The notes: generated from the letters alone by a model not told the origin. DNA of 25,192 nt from Bacteroidales bacterium (GCA_004552485.1 SFOH01000034.1:1-25192); one strand, 5' to 3'; shown: positions 1-6,450, counted from the stretch's first letter. Program-made: numbers and translations.

Positions 1-195
1 GCCGGCAAACAGAGCGATAAGAAGCCCTTGATATTCCAGGGCCAGTCAACCGGCGTGGAGGACATCGTTGCTGATGGCGAGAACAGCGAGGCTGTGTTCT
101 ACAACCTGCAGGGTGTGCGCGTGGCTAATCCCGCTGCCGGCAACCTCTACATCAAGGTGCAGGGCGGCAAGGCCTCAAAGGTGCTGGTGAAGTAA
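1..195 (+). CDS. C-terminal end of a secreted protein with sorting-like domain (partial)
   Basis: The window opens inside this gene; 64 codons remain before the TAA at 193-195. The readable part contains VFYNLQGVRV, then NPAAGNLYIK, and ends in GGKASKVLVK. This matches the short beta-rich tail found at the C-terminus of many secreted Bacteroidales proteins, which resembles type IX secretion sorting domains. The catalytic or binding part lies upstream of the window, so the function cannot be given. A GC-rich inverted repeat (223-240) and then the end of an insertion sequence follow the stop codon. The secreted-tail assignment is fairly sure; whether the organism uses a true type IX system cannot be told from here. 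Confidence 0.75.
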   Translation, partial: AGKQSDKKPLIFQGQSTGVEDIVADGENSEAVFYNLQGVRVANPAAGNLYIKVQGGKASKVLVK

Positions 196-222
196 CCATC
201 TCCCGCACTCCACAACGATAAT

Positions 223-240
223 GCACGCCGCAGTGCGTGC
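223..240 (+). terminator. Possible hairpin after the partial secreted-protein gene
   Basis: GCACGC (223-228) and GCGTGC (235-240) form a 6-bp stem 28 nt after the stop codon. No T-run follows directly, because the insertion sequence begins at about 250. T-rich sequence that might have belonged to this terminator (CTTTTATTTT) lies on the other side of the element at about 2187. This is tentative. Confidence 0.3.
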
Positions 241-249
241 CGTAACACG

Positions 250-261
250 GGAGGCTGTGTC
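250..261 (+). repeat. Left terminal inverted repeat of the insertion sequence
   Basis: GGAGGCTGTGTC is the exact reverse complement of 2172-2183. The match can be extended outward only with mismatches. The transposase stop codon (293-295) lies about 30 nt inside this end. Confidence 0.8.
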
Positions 262-296
262 GTAATTAAGGCTTACGGCGCAGCCTCTCTTTTTAG
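251..296 (+). terminator. Terminator-like hairpin formed by the left end of the insertion sequence
   Basis: Positions 251-265 pair with 273-287 in a 15-bp stem that contains two G-T wobbles. TCTTTTT follows on the plus strand. This would stop transcription arriving from the plus-strand gene to the left, and so shield the element from read-through. The fold is seen in the sequence; the terminator role is inferred. Confidence 0.55.
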
Positions 297-1765
297 CGGT
301 CTGAGGTTTGGATATTTATCATGCGACTGATTTTTTTCGTAATTTTCCAAAATATCCGATTCTCAGCGTACAAAATTCGAGATAGAAGCATGAACAGGCC
401 AAAGTGGGGCGTATTTCCCCCGTTTTTGGCCTGTTTCGCTATCTTTGAGCACATTTTCTTTAGGTTGAAGGCAATGGCGAAGAAGGCAAAGTCCATCGTG
501 ACCTTGTCTCTGCCGAAGTGGCGGAAGCGGCGGTATGCCATGTTGAACTTCATCTGTCCGAAGACGGCCTCGGGCTCGATACATCGTCGCCCCCGGTGTC
601 GGATGCCTTCTTCCGAAGTGAGCAGTTCGCGGGCTTTGCGTTTGTATTCGTTGAGCCGGTGGTTAACTTCGATTATACGTCGGTCCCCTTTGGCCTTATA
701 GCAGAAGCACCGCAGTGGACAGCCGTTGCAGTTCTGCGCGCGGTAACGGGCGTTTTCGCTGCGGTAACCGCTTGCGGTCTTAGAGTGGGCGGTGCCTATG
801 CGTGTCATGTGCTGGCCCATCGGGCAGACGTAATAGTCCTCGTCGGCGTTGTAGTGGAAGTTGTCGTGATGAAACGGGTTGGGCTGGTATCGCGGACGCT
901 GTTCGAGATGGAAGCGGTTGTACTTGACGTATGCCTCCATGCCGGCCTCATCCATGAAGCGGTAGTTTTCTTCCGAACCATATCCGGAGTCGGCAACGGC
1001 GACTGACGGCAGGTGGTTATAGCGGTCAAGGAAAGAGTTGAAGAACGGTATGAGAGTAAGAGTGTCGGTGGGGTTGGGGAACAGGGCGAAGTCGGTGATG
1101 AACTGATTTTCGGCGGATATCTGCAGGTTGTATCCCGGCTTGGTCTGGCCGTTGTTCATGGCATCTTCCTTCATGCGCATGAACGTGGCGTCGGGGTCGG
1201 TCTTCGACATGGAGTTGCGGTCACCGATCTGTTCCAGACGGTCGCCGTATTCCTCAAGCTTGTCACGGTGTTTCTCCAGCTCCTCTATCTGTTTCTTTTG
1301 TTTACGGCGAGCCTTCTTCTGCTCTTTGTTCGTCGGTTCCGGCTCTGCGGCAAGGGCATCTTTCAGCTCCCCGATAAGAGAGGTCAGGGTCTCGGGCGTG
1401 AACTCGACAGCTTCGGCCTCGGCCGCTTTGTCCTGCGCGATGACCTCGTCTATCTGCTGCAACAGGATACGTATCTTTTCCTGCAGTTTCGCGCGGTTCT
1501 TCTCAACGGTCTTACGCCAGACAAAGGTATATTTGTTGGCCTTGGATTCTATCTTTGTCCCGTCGATATACTCCACATCAAGAGTGATAAAACCGCGCTC
1601 TGCCAACAGAAGCACAACCTGCGTGAAGATGTTGTTGATCTCGTTCTTTACACGGTTGCGGAAGCGGTTGATGGTCACGAAGTCGGGGCGCTCCTGTGCC
1701 GCCAGCCATATGTAATGGATGTCGCGCTGAACCACACGCTCTATCCACGCTCTATCTTCCGGCAT
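293..1765 (-). pseudogene. IS1182-family transposase, C-terminal catalytic fragment
   Basis: This 490-codon fragment carries the DDE catalytic domain. Candidate catalytic acids are the D of VEYIDGTKIE (about residue 68), the D of VAVADSGYGSEEN and the E of IEPEAVFGQMKFN. A cysteine cluster (YYVCPMGQ, then NCNGCPLRCFCY) is typical of the family. A lysine/glutamate-rich coiled stretch lies between the first acid and the rest. Its own apparent start, MPEDRAWIERV, is an artefact of a frameshift. If one copy of the 11-bp repeat at 1735-1756 is removed, the upstream fragment reads through as RKIERVVQRDIHYIW, which joins the two parts without a gap. The C-terminus is complete, with the stop just inside the left end of the element. 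Confidence 0.88.
1735..1756 (-). repeat. 11-bp tandem duplication that frameshifts the transposase
   Basis: CACGCTCTATC occurs twice in direct succession, at 1735-1745 and 1746-1756. Eleven is not a multiple of three, and the duplication sits exactly where the transposase frame breaks. Removing one copy restores the expected family sequence. Confidence 0.92.
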
Positions 1766-1998
1766 GAGTAGATGTTGTTCATATAGGCGTAGAGGATGAT
1801 CTTGAGCATCATCTTCGGATGGTATGGGCAGCGGCCACGTTCACGATACAGTTTTTTGAACTCCTTGAGGTCAAGACTCTCGACAACGGCATCAACGATG
1901 CGTACAGGGTCGTTTTCTGCTATATCATCATTCGGATTTAGCAGAAAAAACAGCCTATCGTTGTTACTATAAGATTTTGTATGTAACTTTGTGAACAT
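1741..1998 (-). pseudogene. IS1182-family transposase, N-terminal fragment
   Basis: This is the 85-residue N-terminal part of the same transposase. It includes the DUF772-like motif LYRERGRCPYHPKMMLKIIL and then AYMNNIYSCRKIER, after which the frame hits a TAG. It would normally continue into the fragment at 293-1765. The start at 1998 lies at the edge of the proximal copy of the 50-bp repeat. The usable promoter appears to be beyond the distal copy (TTTG at 2094-2097, TAACTTTA at 2067-2074 on the minus strand). Without the other fragment this peptide has no catalytic residues. Confidence 0.85.
1961..1991 (+). promoter_or_regulatory. Plus-strand promoter inside the transposase start (antisense)
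   Basis: TTG (1961-1963), a 20-nt spacer and a perfect TAACTTTG (1984-1991) point rightward, antisense to the transposase. A T-run-tailed hairpin lies about 100 nt downstream (2094-2129). Together they would bound a short antisense transcript. Confidence 0.4.
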
Positions 1999-2091
1999 TT
2001 AATTGTTTGTTTGTCATAAAGTTACAAAAACTTTTTGACATTGAACATTTAATTGTTTGTTTGTCATAAAGTTACAAAAACTTTTTGACAT
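1992..2091. repeat. Exact 50-bp tandem duplication over the transposase leader and start
   Basis: Positions 1992-2041 and 2042-2091 are identical over 50 bp. On the minus strand the unit carries the transposase ATG, the -7-like TAACTTTA and the short leader. The duplication therefore lengthens the transposase leader by 50 nt. It also creates an upstream decoy ATG at 2048, which reads an 8-codon peptide (MFNVKKFL) ending at 2022. Confidence 0.95.
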
Positions 2092-2097
2092 AGCAAA
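2067..2097 (-). promoter_or_regulatory. Transposase promoter
   Basis: On the minus strand TTTG (2097-2094) is followed after 19 nt by TAACTTTA (2074-2067). This differs from the Bacteroidetes consensus only in the last base of the -7 element. The proximal repeat copy has the -7 element but no matching -33 element, so this distal copy is probably the one used. Confidence 0.5.
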
Positions 2098-2129
2098 GCC
2101 CCGGCTTGTGAAAGTCAGGGCTTTGTTTT
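2094..2129 (+). terminator. Hairpin terminator in the right part of the insertion sequence
   Basis: CAAAGCCC (2094-2101) pairs with GGGCTTTG (2118-2125), and TTTT follows on the plus strand. It could end a rightward antisense transcript begun near 1998. The minus strand has no T-run here. Confidence 0.55.
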
Positions 2130-2171
2130 ATGTTTTTCAGCATGTTATAAAAAAGAGGCTGCGCCTATTTT

Positions 2172-2183
2172 GACACAGCCTCC
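2172..2183 (-). repeat. Right terminal inverted repeat of the insertion sequence
   Basis: GACACAGCCTCC pairs with 250-261. Just inside it, GCGCAGCCTC-type sequence recurs in inverted form, so this end, like the left end, can fold into a hairpin (2155-2161 with 2176-2182). Confidence 0.8.
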
Positions 2184-2212
2184 TGTCTTTTATTTTGGGA
2201 GCGGGGGGGGGA

Positions 2213-2986
2213 TTAGGGGAGAAGGCGGTCGGTGGTGATGAAGTCGCAGGGGATGGTGTCGGTGTAGCGCAGCGAGTCGGACGCGGAGTTGACGGTCCAG
2301 ACGTTCACGCGCAGGCCGGCATCGTGATAGCGCTTGAGGTCGGTGGTGTCGAAGCAGCCACGCATGATGTCGACGTCGAGGCGGTTGGCGATGGCCCAGT
2401 CGGCATGGTCGCGCTGGTATTTGCCGGTGAGAAACTGCAGCCGTATGTCGGGATAGTGCTCGCGGATATACTCCAGGCAGGGACGCATGGAGGTGAGGAT
2501 GATGCAGCTGTCGCGGAAGCCGTTCTCCTCGATGAACTTGATGAGGAGGGGGATGTTCGAGCAGTCCTTGCTGTTGATGCCGTTGGTCCATTTCAGCTCG
2601 ATGAGGGGCTTGACGCCGTAGCGGCGACATACCTCGAGATATTCGCGTGCCGAGCAGAGCCGCCCGGTGTAGGTCGTGCCCCGGCGCGTCTGCGTGAGCG
2701 GTTCGGCCTGCAGCTCGGCCAGGGTGCTCGTGGCGAGGGCGAGGGTGCCCCCAAGGCGGGTGGTGCTGTCGTCGTGCGAGCACACAAACTGACTGTCCGC
2801 CGTCAGTTTCCAGTCTGTCTCCAGATACTCGTAGCCGCGCAGGGCGCCGGCCGTGAAACTCTCCACACTGTTCTCCAGGCCCACATCGCTGCCGCGGTGG
2901 CCCACCATCACCGGCTTGCCCCCCAAGGCAGTCAGCCCCGCGAAGGCGACGCAGAGCACAGGCAGTGCGCGCATCATTGTCTTCAT
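2213..2986 (-). CDS. Exported glycerophosphodiester phosphodiesterase family protein
   Basis: This 257-residue protein has a signal peptide (about residues 1-22) and a GDPD-type TIM barrel. The family hydrolyses glycerophosphodiesters to glycerol 3-phosphate and an alcohol. Family motifs are clear: GHRG with H30-R31, ENSVESF with E39-N40, the metal-binding pair E56 and D58 in LETDWKL, and SHDD with H71. H30 and H71 match the usual catalytic histidines. The length is normal for a compact bacterial UgpQ/GlpQ-like enzyme. It is probably periplasmic, or surface-exposed if lipidated, though no clear lipobox is visible. It stands alone, with its own promoter at 3036-3043, divergent from the TonB-domain gene. 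Nine consecutive C residues (minus strand) lie just beyond its stop codon. The exact substrate is unknown. Confidence 0.88.
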   Translation of the reverse strand: MKTMMRALPVLCVAFAGLTALGGKPVMVGHRGSDVGLENSVESFTAGALRGYEYLETDWKLTADSQFVCSHDDSTTRLGGTLALATSTLAELQAEPLTQTRRGTTYTGRLCSAREYLEVCRRYGVKPLIELKWTNGINSKDCSNIPLLIKFIEENGFRDSCIILTSMRPCLEYIREHYPDIRLQFLTGKYQRDHADWAIANRLDVDIMRGCFDTTDLKRYHDAGLRVNVWTVNSASDSLRYTDTIPCDFITTDRLLP

Positions 2987-3035
2987 ATCCGATTGATTTT
3001 AAAGATAATAATCGACGATATTCTATTTTTCACCG

Positions 3036-3043
3036 CAAATATA
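3036..3043 (-). promoter_or_regulatory. -7 element of the glycerophosphodiesterase promoter
   Basis: TATATTTG on the minus strand fits TAnnTTTG. It lies 50 nt before the start codon, giving a leader of roughly 40 nt. No convincing -33 element was found. Confidence 0.5.
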
Positions 3044-3065
3044 AAAATTTCTCACGGATTTTCCC

Positions 3066-3073
3066 TAATTTTG
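3066..3073 (+). promoter_or_regulatory. -7 element of the TonB-domain gene promoter
   Basis: TAATTTTG matches TAnnTTTG, 28 nt before the ATG at 3102. The two divergent promoters of this intergenic region are only about 25 bp apart. The -33 element is weak. Confidence 0.55.
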
Positions 3074-3101
3074 CACGAGAAAACAGAGCACAAGAAAAAA
3101 A

Positions 3102-3590
3102 ATGAGAAAACTGATTATCGCAGCGGCGCTGGCCGTCATTGCCGCCACCGCCGTCACCGCCCAAGACCCCGCACCGGCCGCCGCCGAAGAAGCCCCCGTG
3201 AACTTCTCCGCCGTCGACGAAAAACCCGCCTACCCCGGCGGCAACGACGCCATGTGGGAGTGGCTGCTCAGCAACATACACTATCCGCGCGAGGCCGCCA
3301 AAGACAGCGCCACCGGCATTGTCACCGTCGAATTCATCGTCGAGAAAGACGGCAGCATCACCCATCCGCGCGTGACCCGCGGCGTCCACCCGGCCCTCGA
3401 CGCCGAGGCGCTGCGCCTCGTCACGGCCATGCCGAAGTGGACACCCGGCGTCCTCGACGACACCATCGTGCGCACCGTCAGCTATCTGCCCATCTCCTTC
3501 TTCGCCACCGACCGCTACACCCCCAAGCCCGCCAAAGCCACGAAGAAACCCGCCGCCAAACCCGCCCGCGCCAAGCGCTCGCGCCGCTAA
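3102..3590 (+). CDS. Exported TonB C-terminal-domain protein with basic tail
   Basis: The protein has 162 residues. A cleavable-looking signal peptide (MRKLIIAAALAVIAATAVTAQ) is followed by a short Pro/Ala/Glu linker and one TonB C-terminal domain (about residues 37-135). Typical landmarks are YPGGNDAMWEWLLSNIHYP, GIVTVEFIVEKDGSI, DAEALRLVTAMPKWTPG and SYLPISF. Classical TonB proteins have an uncleaved N-terminal membrane helix and a long linker, both missing here, so energising an outer-membrane receptor from the inner membrane looks unlikely. After the domain comes a Lys/Arg/Ala/Pro tail (TPKPAKATKKPAAKPARAKR...), which is unusual. It may be a periplasmic peptidoglycan- or receptor-binding protein; that is inference. 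It is transcribed alone, and a long hairpin follows at 3608-3645. Confidence 0.82.
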   Translation: MRKLIIAAALAVIAATAVTAQDPAPAAAEEAPVNFSAVDEKPAYPGGNDAMWEWLLSNIHYPREAAKDSATGIVTVEFIVEKDGSITHPRVTRGVHPALDAEALRLVTAMPKWTPGVLDDTIVRTVSYLPISFFATDRYTPKPAKATKKPAAKPARAKRSRR

Positions 3591-3607
3591 CCCGCCACGG
3601 AACCGCC

Positions 3608-3645
3608 AGGCGGGCCCGCTCCCGCGATGGGAAACGGACCCGCCT
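3608..3645. terminator. Bidirectional hairpin between convergent genes
   Basis: AGGCGGG (3608-3614) pairs with CCCGCCT (3639-3645), and the stem continues inward as CCG/CGG and CCC/GGG with single mismatches. It lies between the stop codons of the TonB-domain gene (3590) and the cupin-fusion gene (3678). No long T-run is present, so the terminator role is inferred from position. Confidence 0.5.
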
Positions 3646-3677
3646 GAAGTGTGTGGGTGATGAGGGAGGCGCGGGGA

Positions 3678-4493
3678 TTAGGGGAGTTGGTCGTAGTCGG
3701 CGTCGGTGACGGGGTCGAGCCAGATGTTCTCGGTGTTTTCGCCGGGAATTTCGAAGGCGAGGTGGGCAAACCACGAGTCTTTGGCGGCGCCGTGCCAGTG
3801 CTTGACGTTGGCGGGAATGTGGATGACGGTGCCGGGGAGTATCTCGACGGCAGGTTTGCCTTCCTCCTGGTACCAGCCGCGGCCGGCCACGCCGACAAGC
3901 ATCTGTCCGCCGCCTTTCGCGGCCTTGTGGATGTGCCAGTTGTTGCGGCAGCGCGGTTCGAAGGTGACGTTTGCGAAGGGTATCTGTTCGGTGGAGACAC
4001 GCGCCAGATAGCTGTTGCCGGTGAAATACTTGGCATAGGCGGTATTGGGCTCGCCGATGGGAAAAATCATCTCGCGCTGGAAAGCGGCCTTGGCATCCTC
4101 GCCGGCCACGTCGTCGGCCCACACCTCTTTGGCAAGACGGAACGCAGCCCACGCCTTGGGCCAACCGGCATAGAAAGCGATGTGGGTGATTATCTCGGCG
4201 GCCTCCGTGCGCGTGATGCCGTTTTTCTTAGCCTCCTGGATATGGAATTTCAGGGAACTGTCGGTGATGCCCTGGCTTATGAGGGAGGTGATTGTCACCA
4301 AATTGCGGTCGCGCAGCGAGAGCAGGTCGTTGCGGCTCCACACCTCGCCGAAAAGGATGTCATCGTTGAGATGGGCGAACTCCGGGGCGAAGTCGCCGAG
4401 GGCGGTGCGGCCCGCCGTCTGCACTATTTTCTGTTGTGCCATAACGCTTACTGATATAAATATTGAAACAATAATCGAAATAATCCTGTTCAT
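3678..4493 (-). CDS. Exported carboxymuconolactone decarboxylase-like/cupin fusion protein
   Basis: This protein has 271 residues: a signal peptide (about 1-20), an AhpD/carboxymuconolactone-decarboxylase-like helical domain (about 35-125) and a cupin domain (about 170-250). In the first domain the motif EIITHIAFYAGWPKAW aligns with the decarboxylase branch and lacks the CxxC of peroxidatic AhpD proteins, so thiol peroxidase activity is not expected. The cupin has WHIH (H187, H189), LPGTVIHIPANVKHWH (H225, H232, H234) and the usual glycine spacing, so it probably binds a metal. Similar two-domain proteins are common in Bacteroidetes and poorly characterised. Export to the periplasm suggests that it acts on a small molecule there; the reaction is unknown. 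It has its own promoter (4561-4568) and is not part of the upstream operon. Confidence 0.82.
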   Translation of the reverse strand: MNRIISIIVSIFISVSVMAQQKIVQTAGRTALGDFAPEFAHLNDDILFGEVWSRNDLLSLRDRNLVTITSLISQGITDSSLKFHIQEAKKNGITRTEAAEIITHIAFYAGWPKAWAAFRLAKEVWADDVAGEDAKAAFQREMIFPIGEPNTAYAKYFTGNSYLARVSTEQIPFANVTFEPRCRNNWHIHKAAKGGGQMLVGVAGRGWYQEEGKPAVEILPGTVIHIPANVKHWHGAAKDSWFAHLAFEIPGENTENIWLDPVTDADYDQLP

Positions 4494-4560
4494 AACACAC
4501 TGTTGATTAAATAGTTATTCGGACCGGTGTGGCATACGCGCACCTCGCCCTATGCATCCG

Positions 4561-4568
4561 CAAAGATA
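4561..4568 (-). promoter_or_regulatory. -7 element for the cupin-fusion gene
   Basis: TATCTTTG on the minus strand fits TAnnTTTG. It lies 68 nt before the start at 4493, in the 123-bp gap after the histidine kinase gene. No clear -33 element was found. Confidence 0.45.
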
Positions 4569-4616
4569 CGCCAAAAATCCCTTCCCCGTTTTGCTGAAAA
4601 GTCCAAATTCACTCCC

Positions 4617-5882
4617 TTATCGGGTGGCGGGAGGGAGGGTGAGGGCGAAGGTGGTGAGGCGGGTGGCGGGGGAGGTGGTGAGGGTGAACGAGGAGCGGTG
4701 GGCGCGGAGGATGTCGGCGACGAGCATGAGGCCGAGGCCGCGGTCGGGGTGCTTGGTGGAGTAGAACGGCGTGAAGAGTCGTTGGGCGGCGTCGGCGGTG
4801 ATGCCCCGGCCGTTGTCGGTGACGGCGAGGCGGCATGCGGCACCGTCCTGCGTGAGGGTGACGGTGATGAGGCCGGGTGTGGCGGAGGGGCCGGCGGCGA
4901 TGCTTTCGGCGGCGTTCTTGACGATATTGATGAGTACGCGCTCCATGAGCATGGGGTCGAAGGTGGCCGGGATGGGGCGGTCGGGGAGGGTGAGGCGGAG
5001 GGTGGCGCCGGCGCCGAAGTCGGCGGCGAGGGCGGCGAGGGTGGACCTCAGGCTGGTGAGCCACCGGGCGGTGTCGACGCTTTCCATGATGGGCGCGGGG
5101 AGTTTGACGATGTCGGAATAGCCGCGCACGAAGCCGACGAGGTTTTTGCAGCCGGCGGAGCAGCCGGTTATGGCGCCGGCGGTGAGGGGGTCGTCGGCGT
5201 GCATGTCGGCGAGGCTTTCGAGGACGGACATGACGCTGCCGAGGCTGTTGTTGACTTCGTGGCCGATGGTGCGCACGATGGTGTTGAACATGTGCTTTTG
5301 GGCGGCGGCAATTTCTTCGGTGAGCCGTTCGACGAGGATGAAGCGGCGGCGGAAGCCTTTGTCCATGAACCAGAGGCGCGATATGCGCACGATGAGCGAC
5401 TCGCTGACGCGGACGGTGGCCGAGGTGCCGTCGGCGACGGAGTCGATGGCGCGGGTGAGGGCGGGCGTCTGCATCTTGTCCCAGGCGCGGTTGGTGCTGG
5501 AGACGGCGCCGTCGAAGTCGCAGACGGCGATGCCCAGGGGCGAGGCGTCGACGACCTGGCTCAGGAAGCGCTCCTGCTCGAGGTTTTTGAGGCGTTCGGC
5601 GCGCATGGAGTCGATGAGGGTGTTGTAGAGTTCGACGATTTTGTCGGCGTCGGGCTGTCCGGTGGGGCGGAGGCGGCTGGCAAAGTCCTGGTCGCGAAGC
5701 AGATACATTCCGTTTTCGGCGGCTTTCAAGGGCGCGTGGACGGCGCGGGCGAGCAAGGCAATGACCACGAGCAGGGCCACGCACAGGCCGACGAACCACG
5801 CAGTCGTGGCGCCGGCCACGGCAGCCGCCATAACGGCCATGGTCAGCGCCACGCTCAGCACGATGTAAAGGCGATATCTCAT
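4617..5882 (-). CDS. NtrB-like sensor histidine kinase of the efflux operon
   Basis: The kinase has 421 residues. Two N-terminal membrane helices (about 5-28 and 30-48), with almost no periplasmic loop, are followed by a HAMP-like linker, a PAS-like segment (about 105-190) and a HisKA/HATPase core. The H-box is TIGHEVNNSLGSVMSV with H208 as the phosphoacceptor. The N-box is INIVKNAAESIA (N323), the G1 box VTDNGRGI (D356), the F box LFTPFYSTK and the G2 box GLGLML. The HEVNN form and the overall layout match NtrB-type kinases that partner NtrC-like regulators. Its start codon overlaps the stop of the response regulator gene (ATGA, 5879-5882), so the two are translationally coupled. With little periplasmic sensor, it probably reads a membrane or cytosolic cue, perhaps transporter state. 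It is the last gene of the operon. Confidence 0.92.
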   Translation of the reverse strand: MRYRLYIVLSVALTMAVMAAAVAGATTAWFVGLCVALLVVIALLARAVHAPLKAAENGMYLLRDQDFASRLRPTGQPDADKIVELYNTLIDSMRAERLKNLEQERFLSQVVDASPLGIAVCDFDGAVSSTNRAWDKMQTPALTRAIDSVADGTSATVRVSESLIVRISRLWFMDKGFRRRFILVERLTEEIAAAQKHMFNTIVRTIGHEVNNSLGSVMSVLESLADMHADDPLTAGAITGCSAGCKNLVGFVRGYSDIVKLPAPIMESVDTARWLTSLRSTLAALAADFGAGATLRLTLPDRPIPATFDPMLMERVLINIVKNAAESIAAGPSATPGLITVTLTQDGAACRLAVTDNGRGITADAAQRLFTPFYSTKHPDRGLGLMLVADILRAHRSSFTLTTSPATRLTTFALTLPPATR

Positions 5883-6412
5883 AGCTTGTATTTTTCGATG
5901 CGCCGGTACAGCGACTGGCGCGTTATGCCGAGCTGTTTGGCGGCTTCGGAGAGGTTGCCGCCGCAGCGGCGGAGGGCTTCGCGGATGGCCTCGCTCTCCA
6001 TCTCGTCGAGGGTCTCGGAGCGGGGTTCGGCGTCGCGGGCGGCCCGGCTGCGGGCCAGGGCCCGGCGGATGCGGCTGACGAGGTCGGCGTTGCTCCAGGG
6101 TTTGGTCACGAAGTCGACGGCGCCGTAGGTCATGGTCTCGACGGCCTGCGGGATGGTGCCCCAGGCGGTGATCATGATGACGGGCATGTCGGGGCGGAGG
6201 ATGCGTATCTTGCGCAGCATTTCGATGCCCTGGCGTCCGGTGGTGGACAGCGTGAGATTCATGTCGAGTATGACCAGTTCGACACGCTCGTCGCGGGCGG
6301 CGGCGAGGGCGTCTTCCTCACCCGCCACGGCCCACGGCTCGAAGCCGGCGCGGTTCAGCGCAAGCGACACGGACATGCGCACGGCGTTGTCATCGTCTAC
6401 AATCAGAATCAT
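5879..6412 (-). CDS. Response regulator: receiver plus Fis-type HTH, no AAA+ domain
   Basis: The regulator has 177 residues. The receiver domain covers about 1-115, with the acidic pocket D6-D7, phosphoacceptor D50 (VILDMNL), T82 (MITAW) and K104 (FVTKPW). A short linker leads to a Fis-type helix-turn-helix at about 141-177, containing GGNLSEAAKQLGITRQSLYRRI. NtrC-family regulators carry a sigma-54-activating AAA+ domain between these parts; here it is absent, as in RegA/PrrA/ActR-type proteins, so sigma-54 activation is not expected. It probably binds palindromic DNA as a dimer. The partner kinase overlaps it by 4 nt. It can be co-transcribed with the efflux genes, but a promoter element at 6417-6424 sits only 4 nt before its ATG, so it may also have its own, nearly leaderless, transcript. 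Confidence 0.93.
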   Translation of the reverse strand: MILIVDDDNAVRMSVSLALNRAGFEPWAVAGEEDALAAARDERVELVILDMNLTLSTTGRQGIEMLRKIRILRPDMPVIMITAWGTIPQAVETMTYGAVDFVTKPWSNADLVSRIRRALARSRAARDAEPRSETLDEMESEAIREALRRCGGNLSEAAKQLGITRQSLYRRIEKYKL

Positions 6413-6416
6413 GGTA

Positions 6417-6450
6417 CAAAGTTACGGAAAAATTTGTTACATGCGGCAAA
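6417..6450 (-). promoter_or_regulatory. Internal promoter before the response regulator gene
   Basis: On the minus strand TTTG (6450-6447) is followed after 22 nt by a perfect TAACTTTG (6424-6417). Only 4 nt separate this box from the ATG at 6412. The -33 part lies in the last codons of the TolC-like gene. The transcript would be almost leaderless. The spacer is slightly longer than usual. Confidence 0.45.

Larger units (their letters stand above)
250..2183 (-). mobile_element. IS1182-family insertion sequence, inactivated
   Basis: A perfect 12-bp terminal inverted repeat, GGAGGCTGTGTC (250-261) and GACACAGCCTCC (2172-2183), bounds a transposase gene read on the minus strand. Each end also contains an internal inverted repeat: GAGGCTG...CAGCCTC at 251-287 on the left and at 2155-2182 on the right. 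The transposase (293-1998) is of the IS1182 type: an N-terminal DUF772-like region followed by a DDE domain. No target-site duplication is visible next to the repeats. The copy is damaged. An 11-bp tandem duplication (1735-1756) frameshifts the transposase, and a 50-bp tandem duplication (1992-2091) doubles the leader and start region. The element lies between the 3' ends of two convergent genes. Confidence 0.85.

Noticed and set aside
2208..3685. Shared 14-bp GGGGATTAGGGGAG at the ends of the glycerophosphodiesterase and cupin-fusion genes
   Set aside because: Both genes simply end in Leu-Pro-stop (CTCCCCTAA), and flanking sequence differs; this is coincidence.
2195..3709. 504-codon plus-strand frame over the glycerophosphodiesterase and TonB-domain genes
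   Set aside because: It changes from Gly/Val-rich to Arg/His-rich sequence where the true genes change strand, so it is a shadow of both.
4527..6128. Long plus-strand open frame (533 codons) across the kinase and regulator genes
   Set aside because: It is antisense to two well-supported genes and consists of low-complexity Gly/Ala/Glu/Val sequence, as expected from GC-rich codons read backwards.
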